DNA of 64,000 nt, taken from Ferruginibacter sp. Its GTDB lineage: Bacteria; Bacteroidota; Bacteroidia; Chitinophagales; Chitinophagaceae. Location: NCBI GenBank assembly GCA_013141435.1, contig JABFQZ010000012.1:124001-188000 (forward strand). The letters run 5' to 3'. This document shows, piece by piece, positions 29,719 to 39,535 of this stretch. Both the position numbers and the translations under genes were made by a program. Every line of letters starts with the position of its first letter. The stretch's first letter is position 1. The notes beneath the pieces were generated by a model. The model was not told the origin of the DNA. It made no database searches and saw only the letters and a program-made list of their open reading frames with translations.

Positions 29719-32292
29719 TTATTTCTTTTTTGTGGCAGCTTTCTTTTTTGGGGCTGCTTTTTTGGTAGCACTTTTCTTTGCAGCAGTTTTTTTATCAAAT
29801 GCTTTTGGATCCTGTGTTAAAATCATTTTTTTAATTGTATCTAAATCAATAACTGCAAGCTCTTCGGCAGTATATTTTCCTGTAGCACCACCGCCTACAA
29901 GCTTTAGCATTTTTTTATTGTGTCGTATAAATGCTCCCCATCTGCCATTTTCTATTGATATTTTTTCGGCTGGCCATTGTTGTATAAATCGGTTGGCTTC
30001 TTTTTCTACTTTTTTCTCTATAAGTTCGTAACAATCTTGTTGCGTAAGTATATCAAAATTATATGCTCTAGGAATGTTAATGTACATATCATTCCATTTT
30101 ATAAAAGGACCAAATCTACCTTTTCCTTTAGTTATGGGTTTATCTTCGTAATGCCCTATTGGTGCATCTTCTATACGTTTTGCCTCAATTATTTCTATAG
30201 CTCTAGCCAAATCTACTGCACTAGCTTGTTCACCTCTTGGCATTGATACAAATGAGTCGCCAAATTTTACATATGGTCCAAATCTTCCTATGCCTACCGT
30301 TATATCTTGTCCTTCGTATTGGCCTAATGGTGCACCAAGTTTAAATAAATCTAATGCTTCTTCTAGTGTTATCGTTTCTATACTTTGCGATGCCGTAAGT
30401 TTTGCAAATCTTGGTTTTTCTTCATCTTCTTGAGAGCCTATTTGCACCATTGGTCCAAAACGTCCCATTCGAGCACTTATAGGTTTTCCTGTACTTTCTT
30501 CAATACCTAAAACTCTTTCGCCTTTTGCTCTTTCGGCATTTTCTAATGTATATTCTACACCTTCATGAAAAGGTGTGTACCAATCTCCCACCATTTTATT
30601 CCATACCAATTTGCCTTCCGCTATGTTATCAAACTCTTGTTCAATATTTGCAGTAAAGGAATAATCCATTACTCTTTTAAAATGCTCACTTAAAAAATCA
30701 GTTACTACCAATCCTAAATCGGTAGGAAACAATTTACCTTTTTCGGCACCTGTATTTTCTTCAGATTGTGTTTTGGTAATTGTATTATTTTTTAATGTTA
30801 CAACCCTTACTGTTCTTTTTATAGCATCTTTATCTTTTTTTACTACATAATTTCTTTTTACAATGGTAGATATAGTAGGAGCATAAGTACTTGGTCGGCC
30901 AATGCCTAATTCCTCTAATTTTTTTACCAAAGATGCCTCAGTGTATCTAGCTCCTGGTCTTGTAAATTTTTCAGAAGCTGTCATTTCTCTAAATCCTAAA
31001 ACCTGTCCTATAGTAAGGTTTGGCAATCTGCTTTCGCCTTCATCATTGTCTTCTTCGTCATCGTCAGTGCTTTCTATATATACTTTTAAAAAGCCATCAA
31101 ATTTTAGTACTTCGCCACTAGCTGTAAGCTCTTCTTTATTGGTACTTATTTCAATTTTTGCAATTGTTTTTTCAAAAATGGCATCACTCATTTGCGATGC
31201 AATAGTTCTTTTCCAAATTAGTTCGTACAACCTTGTCAAATCTTGGTCGGCAACTACTCTTGCATCCATATAAGTAGGGCGTATAGCTTCGTGAGCTTCT
31301 TGCGCACTATCGTTTTTATTTTTATATTTTCTTACTTGCAAATATTTATCGCCGAAACTGCTGTTTATTTCATTTTTAATTGCGTCCATAGCTGTTTCGC
31401 CAAGGTTTACGCTATCGGTACGCATGTATGTTATTTTTCCACTTTCGTACAATTTTTGGGCAAGCAACATAGTTTTACTTACACCATAACCTAATTTTCG
31501 GCTTGCCTCTTGTTGTAGGGTAGATGTGGTAAAAGGTGCAGCTGGTGTACGTTTGCCAGGTTTTACTTGTATATCATTCACTTTATAATTTGCGCCAATA
31601 CAAGTTTGTAAAAATTGTTCAGCATCTGTTTGTTGGTTAAATTTTGCTCCTTCGGCTTTAAAATGTACCGTTTTATTATTCAAATCGGTAGCACCTAAAA
31701 AAGCATCTATTTTAAAACTACTTACAGCATTAAAATTATTTATTTCTCTTTCTTTTTCGGCAATTAACTTTACAGCTACACTTTGCACTCTGCCTGCACT
31801 TAAGCCACCTTGCATACCAATTTTTCGCCAAAGTACTGGGCTAAGTTCAAAACCTACAATTCTATCTACTACACGGCGTGCTTGCTGCGCATTTACCAAA
31901 TTCATATTTATTAACCTAGGGTTGGCTACTGCTTTTTGTATAGCAGGCTTAGTTATTTCATGAAAAACTATACGCTTTGTTGTTTTCGGATTAAGTTTTA
32001 GTACTTCTGCCAAATGCCAGCTTATGGCTTCTCCCTCTCTATCTTCATCGGAAGCTAACCATACTTCATCGGATTTTTTTGCAGCGCTTATTAAATCTTT
32101 TACAACTTTATCTTTATCTGGCGGTACCAAATATTTAGGCATAAAATTATTAGCAATATCAATACCCATATCGTTTTTCTCCAAATCTCTTATGTGCCCA
32201 AAACAGCTACGTACTTCAAAATCTTTACCCAAAATACCTTCAATCGTTTTTGCCTTTGCTGGTGACTCTACTATTAATAAATTCTTTGCCAT
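29719..32292 (-). CDS. topA: DNA topoisomerase I
   Basis: LLIVESPAKAKTIEGILG, DEDREGEAISWHL, ITYMRTDSVNL, Lys-rich C-terminal tail. Confidence 0.97.
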   Translation of the reverse strand: MAKNLLIVESPAKAKTIEGILGKDFEVRSCFGHIRDLEKNDMGIDIANNFMPKYLVPPDKDKVVKDLISAAKKSDEVWLASDEDREGEAISWHLAEVLKLNPKTTKRIVFHEITKPAIQKAVANPRLINMNLVNAQQARRVVDRIVGFELSPVLWRKIGMQGGLSAGRVQSVAVKLIAEKEREINNFNAVSSFKIDAFLGATDLNNKTVHFKAEGAKFNQQTDAEQFLQTCIGANYKVNDIQVKPGKRTPAAPFTTSTLQQEASRKLGYGVSKTMLLAQKLYESGKITYMRTDSVNLGETAMDAIKNEINSSFGDKYLQVRKYKNKNDSAQEAHEAIRPTYMDARVVADQDLTRLYELIWKRTIASQMSDAIFEKTIAKIEISTNKEELTASGEVLKFDGFLKVYIESTDDDEEDNDEGESRLPNLTIGQVLGFREMTASEKFTRPGARYTEASLVKKLEELGIGRPSTYAPTISTIVKRNYVVKKDKDAIKRTVRVVTLKNNTITKTQSEENTGAEKGKLFPTDLGLVVTDFLSEHFKRVMDYSFTANIEQEFDNIAEGKLVWNKMVGDWYTPFHEGVEYTLENAERAKGERVLGIEESTGKPISARMGRFGPMVQIGSQEDEEKPRFAKLTASQSIETITLEEALDLFKLGAPLGQYEGQDITVGIGRFGPYVKFGDSFVSMPRGEQASAVDLARAIEIIEAKRIEDAPIGHYEDKPITKGKGRFGPFIKWNDMYINIPRAYNFDILTQQDCYELIEKKVEKEANRFIQQWPAEKISIENGRWGAFIRHNKKMLKLVGGGATGKYTAEELAVIDLDTIKKMILTQDPKAFDKKTAAKKSATKKAAPKKKAATKKK

Positions 32293-32729
32293 GCTAGTTT
32301 ATATAAATTATTTTACTGCTTTAATATGTATTTTTTGCTGTTTTATTTTTGCACAAATATAGTTGCAATATTAAATTATTTTCGGAATAAACAAGTTGGT
32401 GTTTAATCAATAACCTTTTTTAATAAAATTGTAAATAAGATATAAACCAAAATTTTGCATTGATATATCAAAAAAAATAGATAATGATTTCTATTTATTA
32501 TTTAGAAAGAATAAAATAAAAAGGTAGATAGATAATTATCTTTTTAATAACGTTTTCTGAAATACTATTATTTGCCCTAAACCATAAACGAAATACGTAT
32601 TAGTACGATTATTTTTAAGTTAATTTATGGTAATAATACTTTTTTAACAGTATAATTACTCCATTTTTATTCAAATTAATAATTATGATTATCTATTTTG
32701 TACTTTTATGTAGAAGTAATTAATAATCA

Positions 32730-33485
32730 ATGAAAATTACAATAATTGGTAGTGGTAATGCAGCTACAGTACTTGCAAAATTGTGTGTACAACAAGGACA
32801 TTCTATAGTTCAAATAATATCTAGAAATGAGGAGAAAGGCAAAAATTTGGCTCAAAATTTTAATGCCCAATATATACCTTTAAATGGCACTGTAAATAAA
32901 AATATTGAAATTGTTTTAGTTGCAATTACTGATAGTGTTTTTCCGAAGGCTTTAGATGGACTTAATTTTGGTAGTATTCCTGTTTTTCATACAGGAGGAG
33001 CAGTTTCTATGAATGTACTAAGAAACACTACAACAAATTATGGAGTTTTATATCCACTACAAAGTTTGAGTGCCGAAGTAGAAGAAATTCCCACTATACC
33101 ATTTTTAATTGAAGCCAATTCTGAAAATTCATTTAAAATACTAAACGAATTTGCAAATACTTTAAGCAACAATGTTACAAAAGTTTTGGAGTTTAAAAGA
33201 TTACGATTACATGCTGCTGCTGCTATTGCAAATAATTTTACAAACTACTTATACACTTGTGCCAAAACGTATTGCGATAACGAAGAACTAGATTTCAACT
33301 TATTAAAACCACTAATTTTAGAAACAGCAAATCGTATTCAAAACAACGATCCCGAAAAAGTACAAACAGGACCAGCAAAAAGGCAAGATGTTTATACCTT
33401 AGGTAAGCATTTGCAATTGTTTTCGGAATATCCAAAACTACGTACTTTATATACTCGAATGACAGAAAGTATAATGCATGGATAA
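32730..33485 (+). CDS. Rossmann-fold/DUF2520 protein (NADP oxidoreductase-like)
   Basis: MKITIIGSGNAATVLAKLC, HTGGAVSMNVL, YPLQSLS, AAAIANNFTNYLY. Confidence 0.85.
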   Translation: MKITIIGSGNAATVLAKLCVQQGHSIVQIISRNEEKGKNLAQNFNAQYIPLNGTVNKNIEIVLVAITDSVFPKALDGLNFGSIPVFHTGGAVSMNVLRNTTTNYGVLYPLQSLSAEVEEIPTIPFLIEANSENSFKILNEFANTLSNNVTKVLEFKRLRLHAAAAIANNFTNYLYTCAKTYCDNEELDFNLLKPLILETANRIQNNDPEKVQTGPAKRQDVYTLGKHLQLFSEYPKLRTLYTRMTESIMHG

Positions 33486-33518
33486 GTATATTCTTTAATT
33501 TTTACTTTTTTGTTATTG

Positions 33519-33550
33519 TGCAACTATTAATTAGTAAATGTTTAATTTTG
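33519..33550 (+). promoter_or_regulatory. Sigma-A promoter TTTG-N20-TAATTTTG upstream of the response regulator
   Basis: TTTG 33519-33522, TAATTTTG 33543-33550; supports start at 33571 rather than 33538. Confidence 0.5.
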
Positions 33551-33570
33551 AAAAAACATTCTCAATTTTA

Positions 33571-34722
33571 ATGGCAGATATATTAGTAATAGACGACGAA
33601 AAAGCAATAAGAAAAACCCTTGCCGAAATTTTACAATTTGAAGGTTATAAAGTAGTAGAAGCTGCTGACGGAGAAGAAGGACTTCAGAAATTTGCACAAA
33701 AACATTTCGATGTTGTACTTTGCGATATAAAAATGCCCAAAATTGATGGAATAGAATTTTTAGAAAAAGCAAAAAACATAAATGCCGATATACCAATTAT
33801 AATGGTTAGCGGACATGGTAATATTGAAACTGCTGTAGAAGCTGTAAAAAAAGGAGCATTTGATTACATAAGCAAACCTCCAGATTTAAATAGGTTATTG
33901 ATTACGCTGCGTAATGCAACCGATCGTACTAAACTAACTACCGAAACTAAAGTACTAAAACGAAAAGTAAACAAAACTATAGATATGGTAGGGGAAAGTG
34001 CTGCCATAAATAAAATAAAACAAACTATCGAAAAAGTAGCTCCTACTGATGCTCGTGTGTTAATCACCGGCGAAAATGGAGTAGGCAAAGAACTTGTAGC
34101 CCGTTGGATACACGAAATGAGTAACAGAAATACTGGCCCAATGATAGAAGTAAATTGTGCTGCCATACCAAGCGAATTGATAGAAAGCGAATTGTTTGGG
34201 CATGAAAAAGGTTCTTTTACATCGGCTATAAAGCAACGAATTGGAAAATTTGAGCAAGCCAATGGTGGCACTTTGTTTTTAGACGAAATTGGCGACATGA
34301 GCTTAACTGCACAAGCAAAAGTATTACGTGCCTTGCAAGAAGGAAAAATAACTAGAGTAGGTGCAGAAAAAGACATAAATGTAGATGTGAGGGTAATAGC
34401 TGCTACCAATAAAAATTTGCTAGAAGAAGTAGAAGCTAAAAACTTTAGATTAGATTTATACCATAGGCTTGGTGTAATAATTATACATGTACCAGCCCTA
34501 AAAGACCGTAAAGAAGATATACCATTACTTGTAAAACATTTTGCAGCTTTAATAGCTTTGGAATATGGACAACCAACCAAAGAAATAGAAAAATCTGCTT
34601 TGGAGATATTACAAAAAAATAACTGGGGCGGTAATATTAGAGAACTTCGCAATGTTGTAGAGCGATTAATAATTATGAGTGGTAAAAGCATTACCAAAGA
34701 TGATGTAGAGAATTATGTGTAG
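33571..34722 (+). CDS. NtrC-like response regulator (REC + AAA+), no C-terminal HTH
   Basis: ILVIDDEKAIRKTLAEIL, VLCDIKMPKIDG, GENGVGKELVARWIH, HEKGSFTSAIKQRIG, GGTLFLDEIGDMS. Confidence 0.9.
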   Translation: MADILVIDDEKAIRKTLAEILQFEGYKVVEAADGEEGLQKFAQKHFDVVLCDIKMPKIDGIEFLEKAKNINADIPIIMVSGHGNIETAVEAVKKGAFDYISKPPDLNRLLITLRNATDRTKLTTETKVLKRKVNKTIDMVGESAAINKIKQTIEKVAPTDARVLITGENGVGKELVARWIHEMSNRNTGPMIEVNCAAIPSELIESELFGHEKGSFTSAIKQRIGKFEQANGGTLFLDEIGDMSLTAQAKVLRALQEGKITRVGAEKDINVDVRVIAATNKNLLEEVEAKNFRLDLYHRLGVIIIHVPALKDRKEDIPLLVKHFAALIALEYGQPTKEIEKSALEILQKNNWGGNIRELRNVVERLIIMSGKSITKDDVENYV

Positions 34723-34837
34723 AAAAAATTTTTTTTTTTACACAACAGAGTGCTTAACAAAGCCACACACAATAAAAAGTTAATTCTTTCTTTATTCAAA
34801 TTACTAACCCTATTTTTGCAACACTAAAAAACTACGT

Positions 34838-36355
34838 ATGAGTATAGGTTGGATTGTATTTATTATTGGAACTATAGGTTGGCATATTGGTATGTATGGC
34901 ATGTTTAAAAAAGCAGGAATAGAACCTTGGAAAGCCTTAATACCTTTTTACAATACTTGGTGTATGGTACAAAAAATGGAATTGCCAAAATATTGGTTTT
35001 ATTTACAATTTATACCTATTGCTGGGCAATTTATTACCATTTGGATTTGCATAAAATTTGTAGAGCATTATGGAAGATTTGATACTTTGCACCATGCTGC
35101 TGCTGTATTTTTTCCATTTTTATATTTTCCTTATTTAGGCTATTCAAAAACCGAAAGGTTTGCTGGTAAAAAAGTAGTAGATAATTACAAAAAATCGGCA
35201 GCAAGAGAGTGGATAGATGCTGCTGCCTTTGCTGTAGTAGCCGCTACAATTATACGCACATTTGTATTTGAGGCTTACACAATACCAACTCCATCTATGG
35301 AAAAAACATTGTTGGTAAACGATTTTTTGTTTGTAAGTAAGTTTAGTTATGGCCCACGCATACCTAATACACCAATAGCAATGCCTTTTGTACATCATAC
35401 AATGCCTTTTGTACCAGTAAAATCTTATTCGGAAGCCATACAAATACCTTATACCAGATGGTTTGCTACACCTGTAAAAAGAAATGATGTTGTAGTATTT
35501 AATTTTCCGGTAAACGATACATTAATAAACGACCCAATTGTAGATGGACAACAACAATTTGGTAGCCAAACTACTTATTATAAAGTAGTAAGAGATTTGG
35601 GAAGAGAGGAAACTTGGAACAGATATGGTAACGATATTATTACAAGACCAGTAGACAAAAGAGAAAATTTTATAAAAAGATGTGTGGCAGTAGGAGGAGA
35701 TGTATTGCAAGTTGTAAATGGTAAAGTTGTTGTAAATAATATACCTCAACCTTTGTTTCCTCAATCGGAAAAAAAGTACATTTTGCATACACCTGCAAAT
35801 GCATATATGGATAAAGAAAACCTTGCCGCATTGGGTATAAATGCTAGGTTAGACCAACAAGGAGAGCTTAACCAAATAGACCAAACAAATTGGTTGGTAA
35901 ATATTACAAACGAAGAAAAACCTAATTTAAAACTACCTGCAGGTTATACAATTTCGGATTATATTACCGAGCAAGACAAAGAACTTTTTCCATATTACGA
36001 TACTACACATCATTGGAGTGCCGATAATTTTGGACCTATTACAATACCTCAAAAAGGTAGCACTATAGAACTTACACCCGATAATATCATAAAATATCAA
36101 CGTTGTATTGAAGTATATGAAGGCAATAAATTTGAAAACCTAAATGGTAAAATATTAATAAACGGTGTTGCAACAACGAAATATACTTTTAAAATGAATT
36201 ATTATTGGATGATGGGTGATAACCGCCACAACTCTTTAGATAGTCGTTATTGGGGTTTTGTACCCGAAGACCATGTAGTAGGTAAAGCATCGCTAATTTG
36301 GTTTAGTTGGGAAGGTGGTCCAAGATGGAAACGATTATTTAACACAATAAAATAG
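34838..36355 (+). CDS. lepB: Signal peptidase I
   Basis: YTIPTPSMEKTLLVNDFLFVSKFSYGPRIP, RCVAVGGDVLQVV, MMGDNRHNSLDSRYWGFVPEDHVVGKASLIWFSW. Confidence 0.95.
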   Translation: MSIGWIVFIIGTIGWHIGMYGMFKKAGIEPWKALIPFYNTWCMVQKMELPKYWFYLQFIPIAGQFITIWICIKFVEHYGRFDTLHHAAAVFFPFLYFPYLGYSKTERFAGKKVVDNYKKSAAREWIDAAAFAVVAATIIRTFVFEAYTIPTPSMEKTLLVNDFLFVSKFSYGPRIPNTPIAMPFVHHTMPFVPVKSYSEAIQIPYTRWFATPVKRNDVVVFNFPVNDTLINDPIVDGQQQFGSQTTYYKVVRDLGREETWNRYGNDIITRPVDKRENFIKRCVAVGGDVLQVVNGKVVVNNIPQPLFPQSEKKYILHTPANAYMDKENLAALGINARLDQQGELNQIDQTNWLVNITNEEKPNLKLPAGYTISDYITEQDKELFPYYDTTHHWSADNFGPITIPQKGSTIELTPDNIIKYQRCIEVYEGNKFENLNGKILINGVATTKYTFKMNYYWMMGDNRHNSLDSRYWGFVPEDHVVGKASLIWFSWEGGPRWKRLFNTIK

Positions 36356-36390
36356 TATATTAAATAAAAAAATCTTATTTTTATTCTCCA

Positions 36391-36425
36391 AAAAAATCCT
36401 CCTTGTAAAAAAGGAGGATTTTTTA
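36391..36425 (+). terminator. Rho-independent terminator of lepB
   Basis: AAAAAATCCTCCTT-gtaaaa-AAGGAGGATTTTTT. Confidence 0.85.
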
Positions 36426-36495
36426 TCTAAATAATTTTACTATTATGGAAATCAAACCTTAAAGGATTTGCTTTCTTTGAAATAAAAAATATAAT

Positions 36496-36984
36496 ATGAA
36501 ACAAAAATATAGTTTTGGCTTTGAGGAATTTTCGGACATAGCTGAATTGAATATGGACGATGCTGCTTTACTGCAAGAAGCCAGAAAAATTACACAAAAA
36601 GCTTATGCACCATATAGCAATTTTTTGGTAGGAGCAGCAGCCATTTTTAATAATGGCGAAAAGGTTTTTGGTACAAATCAAGAAAACGCTTCGTACCCAG
36701 TTGGAATTTGTGCCGAAAGAGTTTTACTGGCATCGGCAAGTATGTTGCAAACCGATGAACCAATAAAAACGATGGCCATAAGTTACAATAATTTATCAAG
36801 AAATGGAGGTAGCGATAGACCAATATCGCCTTGTGGTATGTGCCGCCAAAGCCTTGCTGAATACGAAGAGCGTACAAAACAACCAATGCGCCTTATTTTA
36901 TCTGGCATGGAAGGTAAAGTTATCATTATACAATCAGCTGTGCAGTTATTACCTTTTTCGTTTGGTAGTGAAAATTTGAAATAA
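36496..36984 (+). CDS. cdd: Cytidine deaminase
   Basis: YAPYSNFLVGAAAIF, ENASYPVGICAERV, SPCGMCRQSLAE. Confidence 0.93.
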   Translation: MKQKYSFGFEEFSDIAELNMDDAALLQEARKITQKAYAPYSNFLVGAAAIFNNGEKVFGTNQENASYPVGICAERVLLASASMLQTDEPIKTMAISYNNLSRNGGSDRPISPCGMCRQSLAEYEERTKQPMRLILSGMEGKVIIIQSAVQLLPFSFGSENLK

Positions 36985-37023
36985 TTTACTTAACGTATTC
37001 ACAATAAGATTAGAAGTAGGATA

Positions 37024-39507
37024 TTATTTCTTTGTTAGATTCAAAATTTTAGTATATAAATCTTCTGGCAAAAAAGGTTTTTGTACAGTATCGTTTATTC
37101 CAATTTTTGCAACATTGTCAATTGTAGCAGTAAGAGCTATTATTGGTGTATGTATGTTTTTTTCTCTAATAATTTTAATTGCAGTTATACCATCCATTAT
37201 TGGCATTTGCAAATCCATTAAAATTATATCGTAAGTATTTTCTAATACTAAATTTACAGCTTCTTGCCCATTATTTGCTTTAGTTACTATAAGTTTCCAT
37301 TTTTCCAAAATTTTACTTACTACTAACATATTTACTGGGTTATCTTCAGCTACTAATACTTTTAAATTAGCTAATGCTTTCATTTCGTTTAAATTAGTAT
37401 TAGGCTCAATTGATAATTTTTTTTGGGCACATTGAAAATCTAGTATAAACCAAAACTTGCTTCCATTTCCCCAAATACTTTCTACATGTAGGGTTGAGCC
37501 CATTATTTCTAAAAGTTTTTTTGAAATAGTTAAGCCTAAGCCAGTTCCACCATATTTTCTAATTGTACTTGCATCTGCTTGTCCAAAACTCTCAAATATT
37601 TTTTCAATTTTGCTTTGTTCAATACCAATACCAGTATCTTGTACAGAAAAATTAATTTTATAGTTATCATTAGTACCATTATCCGAGCATAATGCTATCG
37701 TAAATACAACTTCTCCTTTAGTGGTAAATTTTATAGCATTGCTTATCAAATTTGTTAAAATCTGACGAAGTCTGGTTACATCACCTTTTATTTTTTTATT
37801 TATTTTTTCGTCAAATTTTATTTCAAATTTTATTCCTTTACTGGTTGCTTCCCATAAAAAGAAAGAATACATTTTTGCTATAGTATCTTTCAAATCAAAC
37901 ATTTTGTTTTCTAATTCTACTTTCCCTTCTTCTATTTTTGTAATATCTAAAATATCGTTTATTAACGAAAGCATGTGATTGCTAGAGTCTTTTAAAATTT
38001 CTAAATTATTTGTTTGTGAGGGTAAATATTCTTCGTTTAGCAAAATATTAGTAAGGCCAATAATTCCATTTAATGGTGTACGAAGTTCATGGCTCATGTT
38101 CGATAAAAATTGAGCTTTTACTTTAGTCGCTTCTTCTGCTTTAAGTAATGAAAAATTCAATTCTTGTTCTATTTTTTTTCTATAACTGATATTTCTAGAA
38201 ACAAAAACAGCACCTACAATTTTATCGTCAATATTTTTTATTGGGGTTGCAAGTAATTCTAAATATTCATCATTAAAAATGTAATCAATATTCAAAGTGT
38301 TACCTTTAAAAACTTCTTTATAATGTTCAATCCATTCTGCTGGATATTTTGGCAAAGTAAATAGACTTGATATATCAAAGCCTGGTTTAACTTCCACACC
38401 AAAAACATTAAACATTTCACTTATGTAAACTTTACTAGTAGCTATTAGTTTGTAATCGGTAGTAAGGCTCCAGATACTGTGCCCAGTGCTATCAATAATA
38501 GTTTCTAAATTTATTTTTGCTTGCAGTAAATTTTGAGCGCCTCTTTTTTTATTAGTAATGTTTCTACTATAAAATGTGGCCCCAATTTTTTCCTTCTTTT
38601 CGTTTAATAATGGAGCTCCTTGCATTTCGTAAAAATGATTATTTGAAAAATATTCATCTAAAAAAGTTTCTCCACTTAATGCTCTTTCGTAATAACTTTT
38701 AAATTCTTTTGGGCTTCTGCTATATTCAAATAATTTTCTTACATCATACCCTTGGTATGGTGTAACCTTGTAGTTTAGTTTTAAAATTTTTGCATAGGAA
38801 TTATTATATGCAATAAGTGTATAGTTATTATTTATACTCCAAATGTATCCTTTGGTATTATCTATAAGTGTTTGAACATTTAATTTACTTGTATTTATTC
38901 TATTGATATTATTGTAATTTTCTTTGATTATCAAGTAAGCAGTAAGTGCAGTAAAAAACAATGCAGCTAGTAAATTGATTACATACATGCTTGACACATC
39001 AAAAGTAGGATTGGGCTTAAAATAGAAATTAAAAGAAGAATTAAATGCTAAATACACAAGCAAAATCAAATTGATTGTATGAAGTAGAAGCCATTTTTTT
39101 TCGTTTTTCCAAGAAAAAATATTTAAAGTGGCCAAAAAAAATGGAAAGAAAAATAAATATTGTCCTGCTTCTTTTCCTATTATTTGCGAATAAATAAAGG
39201 TACTGCTGAGTATAAAAAAGGTTAAAACATTTTTTGCAATTAAGTATTTTTTCTTTTTTTGTAAAATAAAAACTACACTAAATTGAAAAATTAATAAGGC
39301 TAAAAAAGTTGAGCAAAACCCCCAATCAAATATATTTACAATTGCTAAAAAAATGTCCATTACCACATTGCTAATTATTGTAATTAGCATGGTTACATTG
39401 GTAAAAACAATCGGCCTGTTAATAATCTCATCGGTTCCATTATCTACACCTATGTATTTTAGGGCATACCAAAGTTTAAGCAATTTGTGATTTTCTTTAC
39501 CTTTCAA
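37024..39507 (-). CDS. Hybrid sensor histidine kinase (membrane sensor, PAS-like, HisKA, HATPase, REC)
   Basis: FLSNMSHELRTPLNGIIGLTN, KYGGTGLGLTISKKLLEIMGS, DIILMDLQMPIMDG. Confidence 0.93.
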   Translation of the reverse strand: MKGKENHKLLKLWYALKYIGVDNGTDEIINRPIVFTNVTMLITIISNVVMDIFLAIVNIFDWGFCSTFLALLIFQFSVVFILQKKKKYLIAKNVLTFFILSSTFIYSQIIGKEAGQYLFFFPFFLATLNIFSWKNEKKWLLLHTINLILLVYLAFNSSFNFYFKPNPTFDVSSMYVINLLAALFFTALTAYLIIKENYNNINRINTSKLNVQTLIDNTKGYIWSINNNYTLIAYNNSYAKILKLNYKVTPYQGYDVRKLFEYSRSPKEFKSYYERALSGETFLDEYFSNNHFYEMQGAPLLNEKKEKIGATFYSRNITNKKRGAQNLLQAKINLETIIDSTGHSIWSLTTDYKLIATSKVYISEMFNVFGVEVKPGFDISSLFTLPKYPAEWIEHYKEVFKGNTLNIDYIFNDEYLELLATPIKNIDDKIVGAVFVSRNISYRKKIEQELNFSLLKAEEATKVKAQFLSNMSHELRTPLNGIIGLTNILLNEEYLPSQTNNLEILKDSSNHMLSLINDILDITKIEEGKVELENKMFDLKDTIAKMYSFFLWEATSKGIKFEIKFDEKINKKIKGDVTRLRQILTNLISNAIKFTTKGEVVFTIALCSDNGTNDNYKINFSVQDTGIGIEQSKIEKIFESFGQADASTIRKYGGTGLGLTISKKLLEIMGSTLHVESIWGNGSKFWFILDFQCAQKKLSIEPNTNLNEMKALANLKVLVAEDNPVNMLVVSKILEKWKLIVTKANNGQEAVNLVLENTYDIILMDLQMPIMDGITAIKIIREKNIHTPIIALTATIDNVAKIGINDTVQKPFLPEDLYTKILNLTKK

Positions 39508-39535
39508 TTTTTAAATTTATTACTTTCTAACTTTT

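Noticed and set aside
32293-32729. Large AT-rich spacer between topA and the DUF2520 gene as candidate ncRNA or riboswitch
   Set aside because: No strong hairpin or known aptamer motif seen; most likely a divergent promoter region.
33864-34697. 277-aa minus-strand ORF
   Set aside because: Shadow ORF entirely antisense to the well-supported AAA+ response regulator; composition is low-complexity and has no recognisable motifs.
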